Source: Bacteroidota bacterium (GTDB taxonomy: Bacteria; Bacteroidota; Bacteroidia; Cytophagales; Cyclobacteriaceae). From it: DNA of 64,000 nucleotides. Numbering within the stretch: position 1 is the first letter of the stretch; every line of letters begins with the position of its first letter. The stretch covers positions 542,725-606,724 of the forward strand of contig JAFEAL010000005.1 of the NCBI GenBank assembly GCA_018266435.1, given 5' to 3'. Both the position numbers and the translations under genes were made by a program. The notes beneath the pieces are model-generated. The model searched no databases and had not been told where the DNA came from. It worked only from the letters and a program-made list of their open reading frames with translations. Shown here piece after piece: positions 37,454 through 47,300 of the stretch.

Positions 37454-37471
37454 AAAAGAATCAGACTAAAC
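37444..37471. repeat. inverted repeat over symporter promoter
   Basis: Arms at 37444-37453 and 37462-37471 (9 of 10 pairs, 8-bp spacer) overlap the -7-like element and the leader. It could be an operator or a leader hairpin for the symporter-osmC-metZ operon. Confidence 0.45.
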
Positions 37472-37482
37472 CTCACCTTCCG

Positions 37483-38859
37483 GTGCTTCTTGCTTTTATT
37501 ATTTTTTACCTTGCTTTTACCATAGCCATTGGCTACTGGGCATCGCGCAAGGTAAAGAACACGGGAGATTTTATGCTGGCCGGCCGCAGTCTTCCGCTGC
37601 CACTTAGTGCGGCTGCCCTGTTTGCTATCTGGTTTGGCTCTGAAACGGTTTTTGGTGCATCGGCCGAATTTTTAAAAGGAGGTTTATACTCGGTAATTGA
37701 AGACCCGTTTGGCGGAGCGCTCTGCCTGTTGCTGTTTGGGCTTTTCTTTGCCCGAAAACTATATAAGATGAACCTGCTTACGCTTGGCGATTTTTTTGAG
37801 GTAAGGTACGGCAAACGCACAGAGTTGATCGCCAGTTTTTTTCTGGCCGTTCCTTACGTGGGCTATATTGCCGCTCAGTTGGTAGCACTCGGCCTTATCC
37901 TGAACATCATTACCGGCATAGATGTATGGCAAGGCGCTATTCTGGCAGCCAGCATTGTTACTTTTTACACATTTATCGGGGGTATGTGGGCCATTTCGGT
38001 TACTGATTTTTTTCAGAGCATCGTTATAATTTTCGGGTTGCTGATCCTCTCTGTGATTTTGGCTAACAAATCAGGTGGAGCACTGGCTGTTCTCAGCACT
38101 ATGCCTGCCGGCACGTTTCGATTTTTTCCCAAACCTGAATTTAAACCAATCGTACTTTGGCTCAGTGCGTGGTCGGTGTTGGGACTTGGCTCGTTGCCCT
38201 CGCAAGATATTTTTCAGCGCGTGATGTCGTCCGGTTCGGTAAAAGTAGCTGTGCGTTCTTGTCTGATTGCGGCAGGTATGTACTTAACCATTGCGTTGCT
38301 TCCGCTCTTCATTGCTATTTGTGTGAGGCACCTGTATCCTGATTTTTCGCAAAGTGAAGCTCAGTTGGCGTTGCCTCGCATGGTTTTGGCTCATACCAAT
38401 ATTTTTATGCAAGTACTGTTTTTTGGGTCGTTGCTTTCAGCTATCATGAGCACCACCAGCTCTGCTCTTCTGGCATCGGCTGCTATTTTTTCAGAGAACC
38501 TGATTCGTCCGCTCATGAAAGAAAGACTGAGTGATAAGCAGTTGCTGTTAGTTACGCGGCTGTGCGTGCTTTCGTTCAGCATCATTGCCACGGTGATGGC
38601 ATGCCTTCGGTCAGATATTTATGAGTTGGTGGGCGAGTCATCTATTCTCAGCCTGGTTTCACTTTTTGCCCCAATGGTGTTAGGCATGTACTGGCAAAGA
38701 GCCAATAGCATGGGTGCGTTTTTAAGTATGGCTACCGGAATGTTGACCTGGGTTGTTTTTGAAATCTATGAAACAGGATGGCCCAGTTTATTACCGGCTA
38801 CATTGGTTAGCTTTGCTGCTATGATTTTGGGAAGTTTGTATTGGAAAAAACATAAGTGA
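37483..38859 (+). CDS. sodium:solute symporter (SSS family)
   Basis: The 458-residue inner-membrane protein has about 12-13 helices. The SSS start is seen as GYWASRKVKNTGDFMLAGRSLP, with sodium-site helices near AIWFGSETVFGAS and later SLLSAIMSTTSSALLASAA. The substrate cannot be told; family members carry proline, sugars, choline and others. The start is GTG at 37483, as no ATG lies between the previous in-frame stop and it. It is first in an operon with an OsmC protein (1-bp overlap) and a trans-sulfuration enzyme. Confidence 0.85.
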   Translation: MLLAFIIFYLAFTIAIGYWASRKVKNTGDFMLAGRSLPLPLSAAALFAIWFGSETVFGASAEFLKGGLYSVIEDPFGGALCLLLFGLFFARKLYKMNLLTLGDFFEVRYGKRTELIASFFLAVPYVGYIAAQLVALGLILNIITGIDVWQGAILAASIVTFYTFIGGMWAISVTDFFQSIVIIFGLLILSVILANKSGGALAVLSTMPAGTFRFFPKPEFKPIVLWLSAWSVLGLGSLPSQDIFQRVMSSGSVKVAVRSCLIAAGMYLTIALLPLFIAICVRHLYPDFSQSEAQLALPRMVLAHTNIFMQVLFFGSLLSAIMSTTSSALLASAAIFSENLIRPLMKERLSDKQLLLVTRLCVLSFSIIATVMACLRSDIYELVGESSILSLVSLFAPMVLGMYWQRANSMGAFLSMATGMLTWVVFEIYETGWPSLLPATLVSFAAMILGSLYWKKHK

Positions 38860-39278
38860 TGATAAAAATAGAATTAAACCGGGTGGACGATGGTTGTGCC
38901 ATGGAAGCTGTGAACGAAAGCGGTAAAAAAATTTTGCTGGATGGCTCGCCTTCAGACGGTGGCCACGATCGTGGCATGCGCCCGATGCAGGTATTGCTGG
39001 CCGCCATGGGTGCGTGCAGTGCCATCGATGTGATCAGTATTTTGCGCAAGCAACGAGAAGAATTAAAAGACATCAAAATTACCGTGACCGGAGAACGTGA
39101 GAAAGACGCAGTACCTTCACTCTACACCGAAGTGCACGCTCATTATAAATTATTTGGAAACATCAATGAAGAAAAAGCCAGGAAAGCCATCAGCCTGTCG
39201 GTAGGTAAGTATTGCTCGGTAGCAAAGACTTTAGAAAAGAATGCTAAAGTGACTCATAGTTTTGAAATCATTAATTGA
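38859..39278 (+). CDS. OsmC/Ohr-family protein
   Basis: The 139-residue OsmC-type protein has both conserved cysteines, in MGACSAID and KYCSVAK. In OsmC/Ohr these pair to reduce organic hydroperoxides. The GTG at 38856 is also possible, but ATG 38859 overlaps the symporter stop by one base as in translational coupling. The gene is second in the operon, one base before the next start, so the three genes appear functionally tied, perhaps through sulfur or thiol stress. Confidence 0.85.
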   Translation: MIKIELNRVDDGCAMEAVNESGKKILLDGSPSDGGHDRGMRPMQVLLAAMGACSAIDVISILRKQREELKDIKITVTGEREKDAVPSLYTEVHAHYKLFGNINEEKARKAISLSVGKYCSVAKTLEKNAKVTHSFEIIN

Positions 39279-39279
39279 A

Positions 39280-40521
39280 ATGAAAAAGAAAGAATCAACA
39301 ACGAAAAAAAAACCTTTGGCCACACAAGTAAAAAAGGTAAAAAAAAATGAAGCCGGCAATTTTGAAACCCAAGCCGTGCGCACCCAAAGTGAACGTTCGC
39401 ATTTTCGTGAACACGCTACACCGCTTTACCTCACCTCCAGTTTTGTGTTTGATGACGCAGAACAAGCGCGCGCACTCTTTGCCGATGAAATCAAAGGAAA
39501 TATTTACTCCCGGTTTTCAAACCCCAATACCACGGAGTTCATTGATAAACTTTGTCTGTTAGAAGGAACGGAAGACGGCATCGCCACCGCATCCGGTATG
39601 GCGGCTATGTACATCAGCATGGCCGCTTTGCTGAGAGCTGGCGATCACGTGGTGGCCTCGCGCTCTATTTTTGGTTCTACCCATCAGATACTGAATACCA
39701 TTTTTTCCCGCTATAATATTTCTCATTCGTATGCCGACCTAAACGACCCGTCATCCTGGGAAAAACTGATCCGCCCCAACACTAAACTTTTTTTTGTTGA
39801 AACACCCTCTAACCCGGCTTTGGATTTAATTGACTTAGCATGGATAGGCAAGCTGGCAGCCAAACACAAAATTATTTTGAACGTGGATAATTGTTTTGCC
39901 ACACCTTATTTACAAAACCCGGCTAAATGGGGAGCGCATCTGGTCACTCACTCGGCCACCAAATTCATTGATGGCCAGGGGCGTGTTATAGGCGGGGCTG
40001 TACTGGGCAAAAAGGAATTGATTAAAGAGGTACGGTTCTTTGCCCGGCACACGGGGCCATCGCTGTCGCCATTCAATGCGTGGGTACTTTCAAAAAGTTT
40101 GGAAACACTGGCTGTGCGTATGGACAGGCACTGTGCTACGGCCCTGGCACTGGCCCGCTGGCTTGAAAAAAGAGAAGAAGTGAAGTATGTAAAATACCCG
40201 TTTCTCCCTTCGCACCCACAATACAAGCTTGCCAAAAAACAAATGCGATTGGGTGGAGGAATGGTAACGTTTGAAATCAAGGGCGGCATTAACCGCGGAA
40301 GAAAATTTTTGAATAGTTTAAAAATGCTTTCACATTCGGCCAACCTGGGCGACACCCGCAGCATTGCTACGCACCCGGCTTCAACTACTCATTCTAAACT
40401 GTCGGAAGCCGAACGTTTGGCGGTGGGCATCACCCCGGGGTTGATTCGCATTTCCGTTGGGCTAGAAAACCCAAAAGATATTTTAACTGACATTACACAA
40501 GCCTTTGAACGGAGCAAGTAA
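39280..40521 (+). CDS. metZ: O-succinylhomoserine sulfhydrylase (trans-sulfuration PLP enzyme)
   Basis: The 413-residue PLP enzyme belongs to the cystathionine-gamma-synthase family. The Schiff-base lysine is in HSATKFIDGQGR, the substrate block is YSRFSNPNTTEF, and the tail shows SLGG-like LGDTRSIATHPAST. The GQGR after the lysine is the form seen in MetZ-type sulfhydrylases, which make homocysteine directly from sulfide. The N-terminus carries a lysine-rich stretch of about 25 residues before the fold. The ATG at 39280 is preferred to the upstream TTG. Its stop is 5 bp from the convergent regulator stop. Confidence 0.85.
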   Translation: MKKKESTTKKKPLATQVKKVKKNEAGNFETQAVRTQSERSHFREHATPLYLTSSFVFDDAEQARALFADEIKGNIYSRFSNPNTTEFIDKLCLLEGTEDGIATASGMAAMYISMAALLRAGDHVVASRSIFGSTHQILNTIFSRYNISHSYADLNDPSSWEKLIRPNTKLFFVETPSNPALDLIDLAWIGKLAAKHKIILNVDNCFATPYLQNPAKWGAHLVTHSATKFIDGQGRVIGGAVLGKKELIKEVRFFARHTGPSLSPFNAWVLSKSLETLAVRMDRHCATALALARWLEKREEVKYVKYPFLPSHPQYKLAKKQMRLGGGMVTFEIKGGINRGRKFLNSLKMLSHSANLGDTRSIATHPASTTHSKLSEAERLAVGITPGLIRISVGLENPKDILTDITQAFERSK

Positions 40522-40526
40522 AACTG

Positions 40527-41165
40527 CTAAGGCTCTGGGTTCAACAAAAGGTTTTCAGAAGCGGACTTCAGCAAGGAGGCTGTGTTGTTGGCATGAAGCT
40601 TAGCCAACAGATTTTTTCGGTGGCTGTCAATGGTTGATACGCTGACAAAAAGTTTTTCAGCAATCTGGGCATTGGTCAGTCCTTGGGCTATCCATTGCAG
40701 CACCTCTTTTTCGCGTATTGTTAAAATCGGCATTTGTTCTTGCCGCTGCTTTTCGGCCTTCAGTTTTTCATTGGCATCTGAGCTTAAATAAGTTTTACCC
40801 TGGTGCACCGCTACAATGGCTTTGGTCAATTCTTCTTTGGATACATTTTTTAATACGTACCCACTGGCTCCGTGGCTAATCATTTGGTTGACAAACGTAC
40901 CCGAATCAAAATTGCTGATGGCTAATATTTTTGGAGCAGGGTAAAGTTTTTTTAAATAGGTACAGAGTTGAATGCCGCTTTCATCGGGCAAATTAATGTC
41001 GAGTAAAACCACATCGGCTGTTTGGCTCACAAAATATCCTTTGCAGGAAGCAGCCGTCATCGCATAACCGGAAAGTTCAAATGCCGGATCTGATTTTAGC
41101 ATGGTTTGCATTCCTTCAATCACCATGGGGTGATCATCAACTATAAAAACACGAATGGGCTTCAT
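40527..41165 (-). CDS. NarL/LuxR-type response regulator
   Basis: The 212-residue regulator has a receiver domain (Asp-Asp pocket IVDDHP at residues 8-13; phospho-acceptor Asp56 in LLDINLP) and a GerE/LuxR helix-turn-helix (about residues 148-205, with LTIREKEVLQWIAQGLTNAQIAEKL). It pairs with the kinase encoded directly upstream, from which it is separated by 74 bp. A TCCCC-N6-GGGGA palindrome sits in that interval and again upstream of the kinase. Confidence 0.92.
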   Translation of the reverse strand: MKPIRVFIVDDHPMVIEGMQTMLKSDPAFELSGYAMTAASCKGYFVSQTADVVLLDINLPDESGIQLCTYLKKLYPAPKILAISNFDSGTFVNQMISHGASGYVLKNVSKEELTKAIVAVHQGKTYLSSDANEKLKAEKQRQEQMPILTIREKEVLQWIAQGLTNAQIAEKLFVSVSTIDSHRKNLLAKLHANNTASLLKSASENLLLNPEP

Positions 41166-41223
41166 TCAATTTTCACACGAAGTTGGGCAGAATGGATTTC
41201 AGTGTCAAGAGTGAAAATGAAAA

Positions 41224-41239
41224 TCCCCTGTTTCGGGGA
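41224..41239. repeat. TCCCC-N6-GGGGA inverted repeat, copy A
   Basis: The 16-bp palindrome lies between the kinase and regulator genes and touches the kinase stop. It could be a hairpin attenuator or a LuxR-type operator; a second copy occurs at 43139-43154. Confidence 0.5.
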
Positions 41240-43126
41240 TCAATCTACCTGAATGGGCAGCTGAATTTGAACGGACGTACCCGATTGGCTCGTACGCAAA
41301 TCAATCGCTCCGTGCAAAAAATCAACACGTGAGCGGATGTTTTTCCAACCGGCACTTTTAGAGTGTGTCAAGATGGAAGAATCAAACCCTTTGCCATCGT
41401 CTTCTACCGTAATGGCAAGAACGGAAGGATTAAAAACCAACTCTACCAGCAGTTGTTGAGCCTGAGCATGTTTTATGCTATTATTAATCAACTCTTGCAT
41501 GATGCGGTAGATGACAATTTCGTGAGACAAGGGCTGGCGCACTTCGTGGCCGATCAACTGAAACGCGATGCGAAGGGTTTTCATTCCATTGAGGGTATCG
41601 CAGTAATCGCGGATGGCTGAGGCTAACCCAAATTGAGCTAATGAAGGAGGCATCATGTTGTGCGAAACCTTACGCAGTTCGTGAACAGAGTTGTCGAGTA
41701 AATCAACTGACCGGGCAAATTGTAGCTTTTGGTTCTCGCTCAGGGCCAGTTGAGACAGCAGGTTGGTGAGTGAAATCTTAATGCCCGAAAGGGTACCCCC
41801 CACACCATCGTGCAGGTCTTTAGCTATGCGTGCCCGTTCATTTTCCCTCACCTCAACCACTGTTTTATACCGTTCAAATTTTTGACGCTCGGCTGCTAAC
41901 TTTAGAGCCTCCTGTGCTTCGATTTTTTCAATTTCGTCTTGCTTGTTCTTAAAGCCTAACCCGAGTGAAAAGAACAAAAGTTCAATGGTAATGCCCATGA
42001 AGTAATAAAAAATAGGATGTGAAAAAGGGTAGGTGAGCGGATTGGTTAAGGAAGGAGAAATGGATAAAATCATTGAAACTAATCCAAAGAAATCCAGGAA
42101 GAGAGCGCCCACAACCGGGTAGAGCCCGTAAGGCGAATTCATTTTAGAAACCCGGTAGGCAATGTAGAGCACGGTTAAAAGCAACGTAAACCGAATGGCA
42201 TTCCAAAAAAAGATATGGATTTCAATCAGGTCAAAATAAATGAACAGGCCATCCATTGCCATATAAGTAACTAAGATCGCAGGAAGCCAAACCAGTTTTT
42301 GATGAAGCGATGGGTTTTTAGTTTTTGTATTCAGGTAAGCCGCCAGAAACGGAAAGTACATGGCATAGGCACCCACCTGCAATTGGTTGTTAAGGTAATA
42401 ATACAAGTCGCCTAAAATATGCGATGCATTTTGATCGAGAATGGTCAAGATGCGAAGGCCGACATAAAAAAAAAGAAAAATGATATAAGCCGCGTAGTAA
42501 CCGTACTCTGCCGATTTTAGCTGGATAAATTTTGAGCCGATGTATAAAAACATCATCAGCAACATTCCGGCCATTACCCAGAGCTCAGCTATGTCTTCAA
42601 GTAATAGGCCTAAGTAATAGTGAAAGAAGTTCTCGAGTTGTGTCGATTGAATGAGCCAAAAACTGTAACTCAGGCCCTGGGCTTTAACCCTGATGACAAA
42701 ACGGCAAGCAGTGCGGCCAGGAACTGAAATGGGGAAGACAACGGAAGCAGCCGGGGTATAGTCCACCGGGTTTATTTTTTGGATTAACTTCCCCTGCTGA
42801 TCAGTTTGATAAACCTCAATACCTTCTGTTTCATTGCCGAACAAATAAAAAGTTGATGTTTTGCCTGAGTTTACTGAGAAAGAAAGATAGTGGGTGTAGT
42901 GGGCATCCCAGTTGGGAAGGCTGCTGCTGAAACGATTGGGGTTCAGCTCAAGAAAGTAGCTTGCTTCGGTGCTGTCGGTAAAAGAAGTAACCAGAGTATC
43001 AATGGAAAAAAATATTTCTTTAGACAAAGGATTGATTGTGTTTTTGGATGATTGACCAACCAAAGTCAGGGATAACAGCAGTAAACACAACAAACAACAA
43101 TGCCTGCGCATACTACTAAAGTACAA
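41240..43126 (-). CDS. 7TM-DISM sensor histidine kinase
   Basis: The 628-residue membrane kinase has a signal peptide, then an outer 7TMR-DISM extracellular domain (about residues 30-165), seven helices (about 180-395), a short coiled coil, a HisKA_3 dimerisation/phospho-acceptor domain with His439 in KDLHDGVGG and a HATPase domain with QELINNSIKHA, ITVEDDGKGF and NIRSRVDFL. These 7TM receptors detect small ligands, probably sugars or peptides, outside the inner membrane. It signals to the regulator encoded downstream. It is divergent from the surface-adhesin operon. Confidence 0.92.
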   Translation of the reverse strand: MYFSSMRRHCCLLCLLLLSLTLVGQSSKNTINPLSKEIFFSIDTLVTSFTDSTEASYFLELNPNRFSSSLPNWDAHYTHYLSFSVNSGKTSTFYLFGNETEGIEVYQTDQQGKLIQKINPVDYTPAASVVFPISVPGRTACRFVIRVKAQGLSYSFWLIQSTQLENFFHYYLGLLLEDIAELWVMAGMLLMMFLYIGSKFIQLKSAEYGYYAAYIIFLFFYVGLRILTILDQNASHILGDLYYYLNNQLQVGAYAMYFPFLAAYLNTKTKNPSLHQKLVWLPAILVTYMAMDGLFIYFDLIEIHIFFWNAIRFTLLLTVLYIAYRVSKMNSPYGLYPVVGALFLDFFGLVSMILSISPSLTNPLTYPFSHPIFYYFMGITIELLFFSLGLGFKNKQDEIEKIEAQEALKLAAERQKFERYKTVVEVRENERARIAKDLHDGVGGTLSGIKISLTNLLSQLALSENQKLQFARSVDLLDNSVHELRKVSHNMMPPSLAQFGLASAIRDYCDTLNGMKTLRIAFQLIGHEVRQPLSHEIVIYRIMQELINNSIKHAQAQQLLVELVFNPSVLAITVEDDGKGFDSSILTHSKSAGWKNIRSRVDFLHGAIDLRTSQSGTSVQIQLPIQVD

Positions 43127-43138
43127 ATTGTTTTAATA

Positions 43139-43154
43139 TCCCCTTTTTAGGGGA
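43139..43154. repeat. TCCCC-N6-GGGGA inverted repeat, copy B
   Basis: The 16-bp palindrome lies 12 bp upstream of the kinase start and 52 bp before the beta-helix gene, in the divergent promoter region. It has the same arms and spacer length as copy A, with a different spacer sequence. Confidence 0.5.
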
Positions 43155-43205
43155 GGCTTTTATCAGAGTGGTAAGGTTGCTTTGTTATCACAAACAAAAC
43201 AACCT

Positions 43206-44294
43206 ATGAAAACGCTACTTGCCCTTTTTGTACTGGTGCCAATGGCGGTCAGTGCTACCATACGCACCGTGAGCAATGACATTAACAAGCCGGCACAATA
43301 CCCCGATATTCCACCGGCCGTTGCTGCGGCCAATAGTGGAGATACAATTTATGTAAATGGTACGCAGTACACGTACTCAGATTTTACAGTTACCAAGAAA
43401 CTGGTCATTATCGGTGCGGGCTATAATGTGGCCAACCAGTTTAACCTAATTAGTATGGTCAACAATATATCTTTTTTTAAAGATGCCGGAGTAAATGATG
43501 GTTCCGGCACGGTGATTACCGGGTTTAAAATATACGCGATCGGGGTTAGCGGAAGCTCACTTGGTATAACAAACATTAAAATTTTCAGAAACCAAATTTC
43601 AGGTATAAGCGCCAATACGGGGACTTCCAATTGGACGGTTTATAATAATTTGATCACAGGGTACCTCAATGGCGCTAATGCCTCAAGTAATTTTATTATT
43701 CAGAATAATATATTTTTTAGCGGGGGTAATGTTGTGAATTTTAATCAACCATCTGTAGTGATTGACCATAACTTATTTATCAACGATAGTGGTGCGCTCA
43801 GTGCCCTTCAGTTTGCCATAGTCACCAACAATATTTTCACGAGTTCTTCCAATACTTTAGTAATGTCAAACATTAATCAGTGCACGTTTAACAGCAACAT
43901 GTCTATTTCTACCAACATCAGTAGTTATACACCCAGCAACAGTTTTTTGGCCAACGGCAATACAGGCGGAGCCAACCAATCGGGCAGTGCCACACCGACA
44001 TTTATTGGAGTTAATCCCCAGTTTGTAGCAGATGGAGATTTTAACACCTACAACAACACGTTCAACTACCGTCTTTCATCCGGGTCTCCCGGTCACAATG
44101 CAGCATCTGACGGAACAGACATAGGTATCTATGGGGGCACGTATCCGTTTCCTAGTGGCGGGGCACCGGGTAGTGGGTATGATACCAGTCCGTTGCCACC
44201 CATTCCGCAAATCAACAGCGTGAACATTCAAAATGCTTCGGTGCTGCCCGGCCAGCAATTGCAGGTAAATGTTACAGCTACTGTGAATAATTGA
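43206..44294 (+). CDS. secreted parallel beta-helix protein
   Basis: The 362-residue protein has a signal peptide (MKTLLALFVLVPMAVSA) and a repeating pattern of about 20-25 residues rich in Asn, Ser, Ile and Val, such as FNQPSVVIDHNLFIND and NFIIQNNIFFSGG. It is a right-handed parallel beta-helix, like pectate-lyase-fold surface proteins. The start ATG at 43206 is chosen because the signal peptide begins there. No catalytic site is seen, so a structural or glycan-binding role is more likely than an enzyme. It is first in a surface operon. Confidence 0.8.
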   Translation: MKTLLALFVLVPMAVSATIRTVSNDINKPAQYPDIPPAVAAANSGDTIYVNGTQYTYSDFTVTKKLVIIGAGYNVANQFNLISMVNNISFFKDAGVNDGSGTVITGFKIYAIGVSGSSLGITNIKIFRNQISGISANTGTSNWTVYNNLITGYLNGANASSNFIIQNNIFFSGGNVVNFNQPSVVIDHNLFINDSGALSALQFAIVTNNIFTSSSNTLVMSNINQCTFNSNMSISTNISSYTPSNSFLANGNTGGANQSGSATPTFIGVNPQFVADGDFNTYNNTFNYRLSSGSPGHNAASDGTDIGIYGGTYPFPSGGAPGSGYDTSPLPPIPQINSVNIQNASVLPGQQLQVNVTATVNN

Positions 44295-44326
44295 TTTGGT
44301 TAAATCACCCTACAGCCATAAACACA

Positions 44327-47300
44327 ATGGCATTTGATTTCAAACAAGAAAGAAACACTCAAAGGTCTGCAGGCTACCGGCTGTGGACTGTCTTTTTTCT
44401 TTTGTTCACTTCGTTTGCTTCTGCTCAAGTTTTAACCCGCGCAGAATATTTTTTTGACACAGACCCGGGCAAAGGAAACGGCACATCGTTGAGCATTACG
44501 CAGGCTGCTTCTGTAACCGAAACATTCAGCATCAATGTAAATTCACTGTCAGTAGGAATACACACATTCAACATTCGGTTTGTTGACAGCAACGGCCACT
44601 GGAGTTTGTTTAGCCAGCGCACATTTTTCATAGTGAACGCATCGGTTGTCATAACAGCTACGTCAATAAAAAGAGCCGAGTATTTTTTTGATACCGATCC
44701 CGGCACAGGCAAGGCCACCGCTTTGACCATAGCACCGGGTAATCCGCAAAATAATTCTTTTACCATTGGATTGGGTTCGCTTACCCCGGGCTTTCACCAG
44801 TTGGCCATCCGGTATCAGGATAACTTAGGTCAGTGGTCATTGTTTGCCAACCGCACCTTTTACATTGTACCTGTTGCCGTTACGGCAAATGCAACTACAC
44901 TAAAGCGGGCGGAATATTTTTTTGATACTGATCCCGGGCCGGGGAAGGCAAGCCCGTTGACAATTACGGCAGCTAATCCACAGAGCAATCAATTTGCCAT
45001 CAACATCGGCAGTCTGACTTCCGGCTTTCATCAACTGGCGGTGCGGTATCAGGATAACACCGGCAAGTGGACATTGTTTGCCAACCGCACCTTTTACATT
45101 GTACCTGTTGCCGTTACGGCAAATGCAACTACACTAAAGCGGGCGGAATATTTTTTTGATGCTGATCCCGGGCCGGGGAAGGGAAGCCCGTTGACAATTA
45201 CGGCAGCTAATCCACAGAGCAATCAATTTGCCATCAACATCGGCAGTCTGGCTCCCGGCTTTCATCAACTGGCGGTGCGGTACCAGGACAACAGCGGCAA
45301 GTGGACATTGTTTGCTAACCGGTCATTTTACATTGTTTCAGGAACGGTAGTAGTAAAAACACTACAACGAATAGAATACTTTATCGATTCGCCTGACCCG
45401 GGGTTTGGTTCTGCCACGGCTTTGAATTTCACACCTGCCGCCACGGTAAATCAGCAATTTTCAATTGATTTGAGCAGTGTAGCTTCCGGAAGCCACACAT
45501 TAAATGTACGAGCCAAAGACTCGCAGGGATATTGGAGTACTATTGTTTCAAGCCCATTCACTATAATCAATTGTACACCACCGACAGCCCCAATGGTTGC
45601 GGCCGTGAGTAATTGCGGAGCGGGTGTAGTAAACTTGAATGCCACGGGCGCTACAGGAGCTCAGGTGTACCGATGGTATGCCAGCACGTCATCGTCAACC
45701 ATTTTATTTACCGGGGCAACTTTTACCACTCCATCCCTCAGTGCTGACACCAGTTATTATGCCACTATTTATGACCCCACCACAACCTGCCAAAGCAACC
45801 GCACTAAAGCAGGTATCACGATTGTAAATATTCCCAAGCCGACATTAAATCTCACCGGCTCGCTTTCAGTTTGTGGAAATAACCCACAGACATTGATTGC
45901 TCCGGCCGGGTTTGCCACTTACCTATGGTCTAACGGATTGACTACACCTCAGATTACCGCAACTACTTCGGGGAGTTATACTGTAAGTGTTGGAAACGGA
46001 ACGTGCAGCAGTCCTCCGTCTGATCCTTTTGTATTAACGGTTAACCCGCCACCAACCAAGCCTATAGTCAGTGCAACAGGCGGAGGTACTCTTTGTGGTG
46101 GCGGTACGGTTACATTATCTGCTCCAGCCGGTTTTGCTTCATACAGTTGGTCATCCGGGCAAACAACTTCAGCGATCATCATCAATTCACCCGGTGATTT
46201 TTATGTAATGGTAACCGATGGTAACGGATGTCAAAGTGTACCATCGGATGTTTTTGCAGTAACGTCTGCTGCACCTGCTCAACCCACCATTGCGGTAACA
46301 GGAAACCTCGCCCTGTGCAATGGAAGTTCTGTAACGTTGACAGCCCCATCCGGTTTTCCGCATTATGTTTGGTCAAGCGGTGACACCACTCAATTCATTA
46401 CTACCACTGCAGCTGCGAGTTATACAGTTCAGGTTTCTAATGGAGCTTGTGCAAGCGTGGCTTCCAATCCGGTAGTAGTCACGCAAGTGAGCGTGCCTAC
46501 ACAACCTTCCATACAAATAACAGGCGATTCAGTATTGTGTAAAAATTCTTTTGTGGGTTTGTCGGCACCTACCGGGTACAGTTATTACAAATGGTCAGAC
46601 AATGAAACTACGGCTCAAATTGTTGTTTCTACTGCGGGAAGTTATTCGGTTCAGGTGGGTAATGCGCCCAATTGTTTGAGTATTGCTTCATCACCCGTGA
46701 ACGTTACGCTCAGCGGAAAACCTTGTGGATCGGTGGGTGGAAATACCAACGATGTTCCTCCATCTATTGGCGAGGCTACAATCAACGGGCCGGTAGGAAA
46801 CGTGATTACATTTGATTTGAAACCACTTATTTCCAAAGGCACAGTTGGTGTTGACTACGCTACGCTGCGTGTAACAAGTAAAACACTTCCTTCCAGCGGT
46901 GCACGAGATTCCATTGATGCGAATTATAACCTGATCCTCGATTACCGGGGAAATAGTTTTGTCGGAAAAGAATTTGTTGATGTGCAGGTATGCGATTCGC
47001 TGAATAACTGTACGCAGCGGGCTATTCAAATAGAAATTAACGCAGACATCGTTGTGTTCAATGCTGTATCGCCTTATGCCGATGGCATCAACGACTATTT
47101 TCGGTTACAATACATTGATGAGATGGAAGAAACCAAAAGTAATAAAGTGGTGATTGTGGATCGGTGGGGAAATGAAGTTTTTTCTATTTCAAATTACGAC
47201 AACGCAACACGGGTATTCAATGGTAAAGACAACAATGGCAAAGACTTGCCCACCGGAACGTATTATTATCGTATTGATTTTTCCAGCGGGCGTTCTACTC

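Noticed and set aside
44838-45305. Tandem repeats as a CRISPR array
   Set aside because: The 234-bp units are in-frame protein repeats without spacers, so CRISPR is ruled out.
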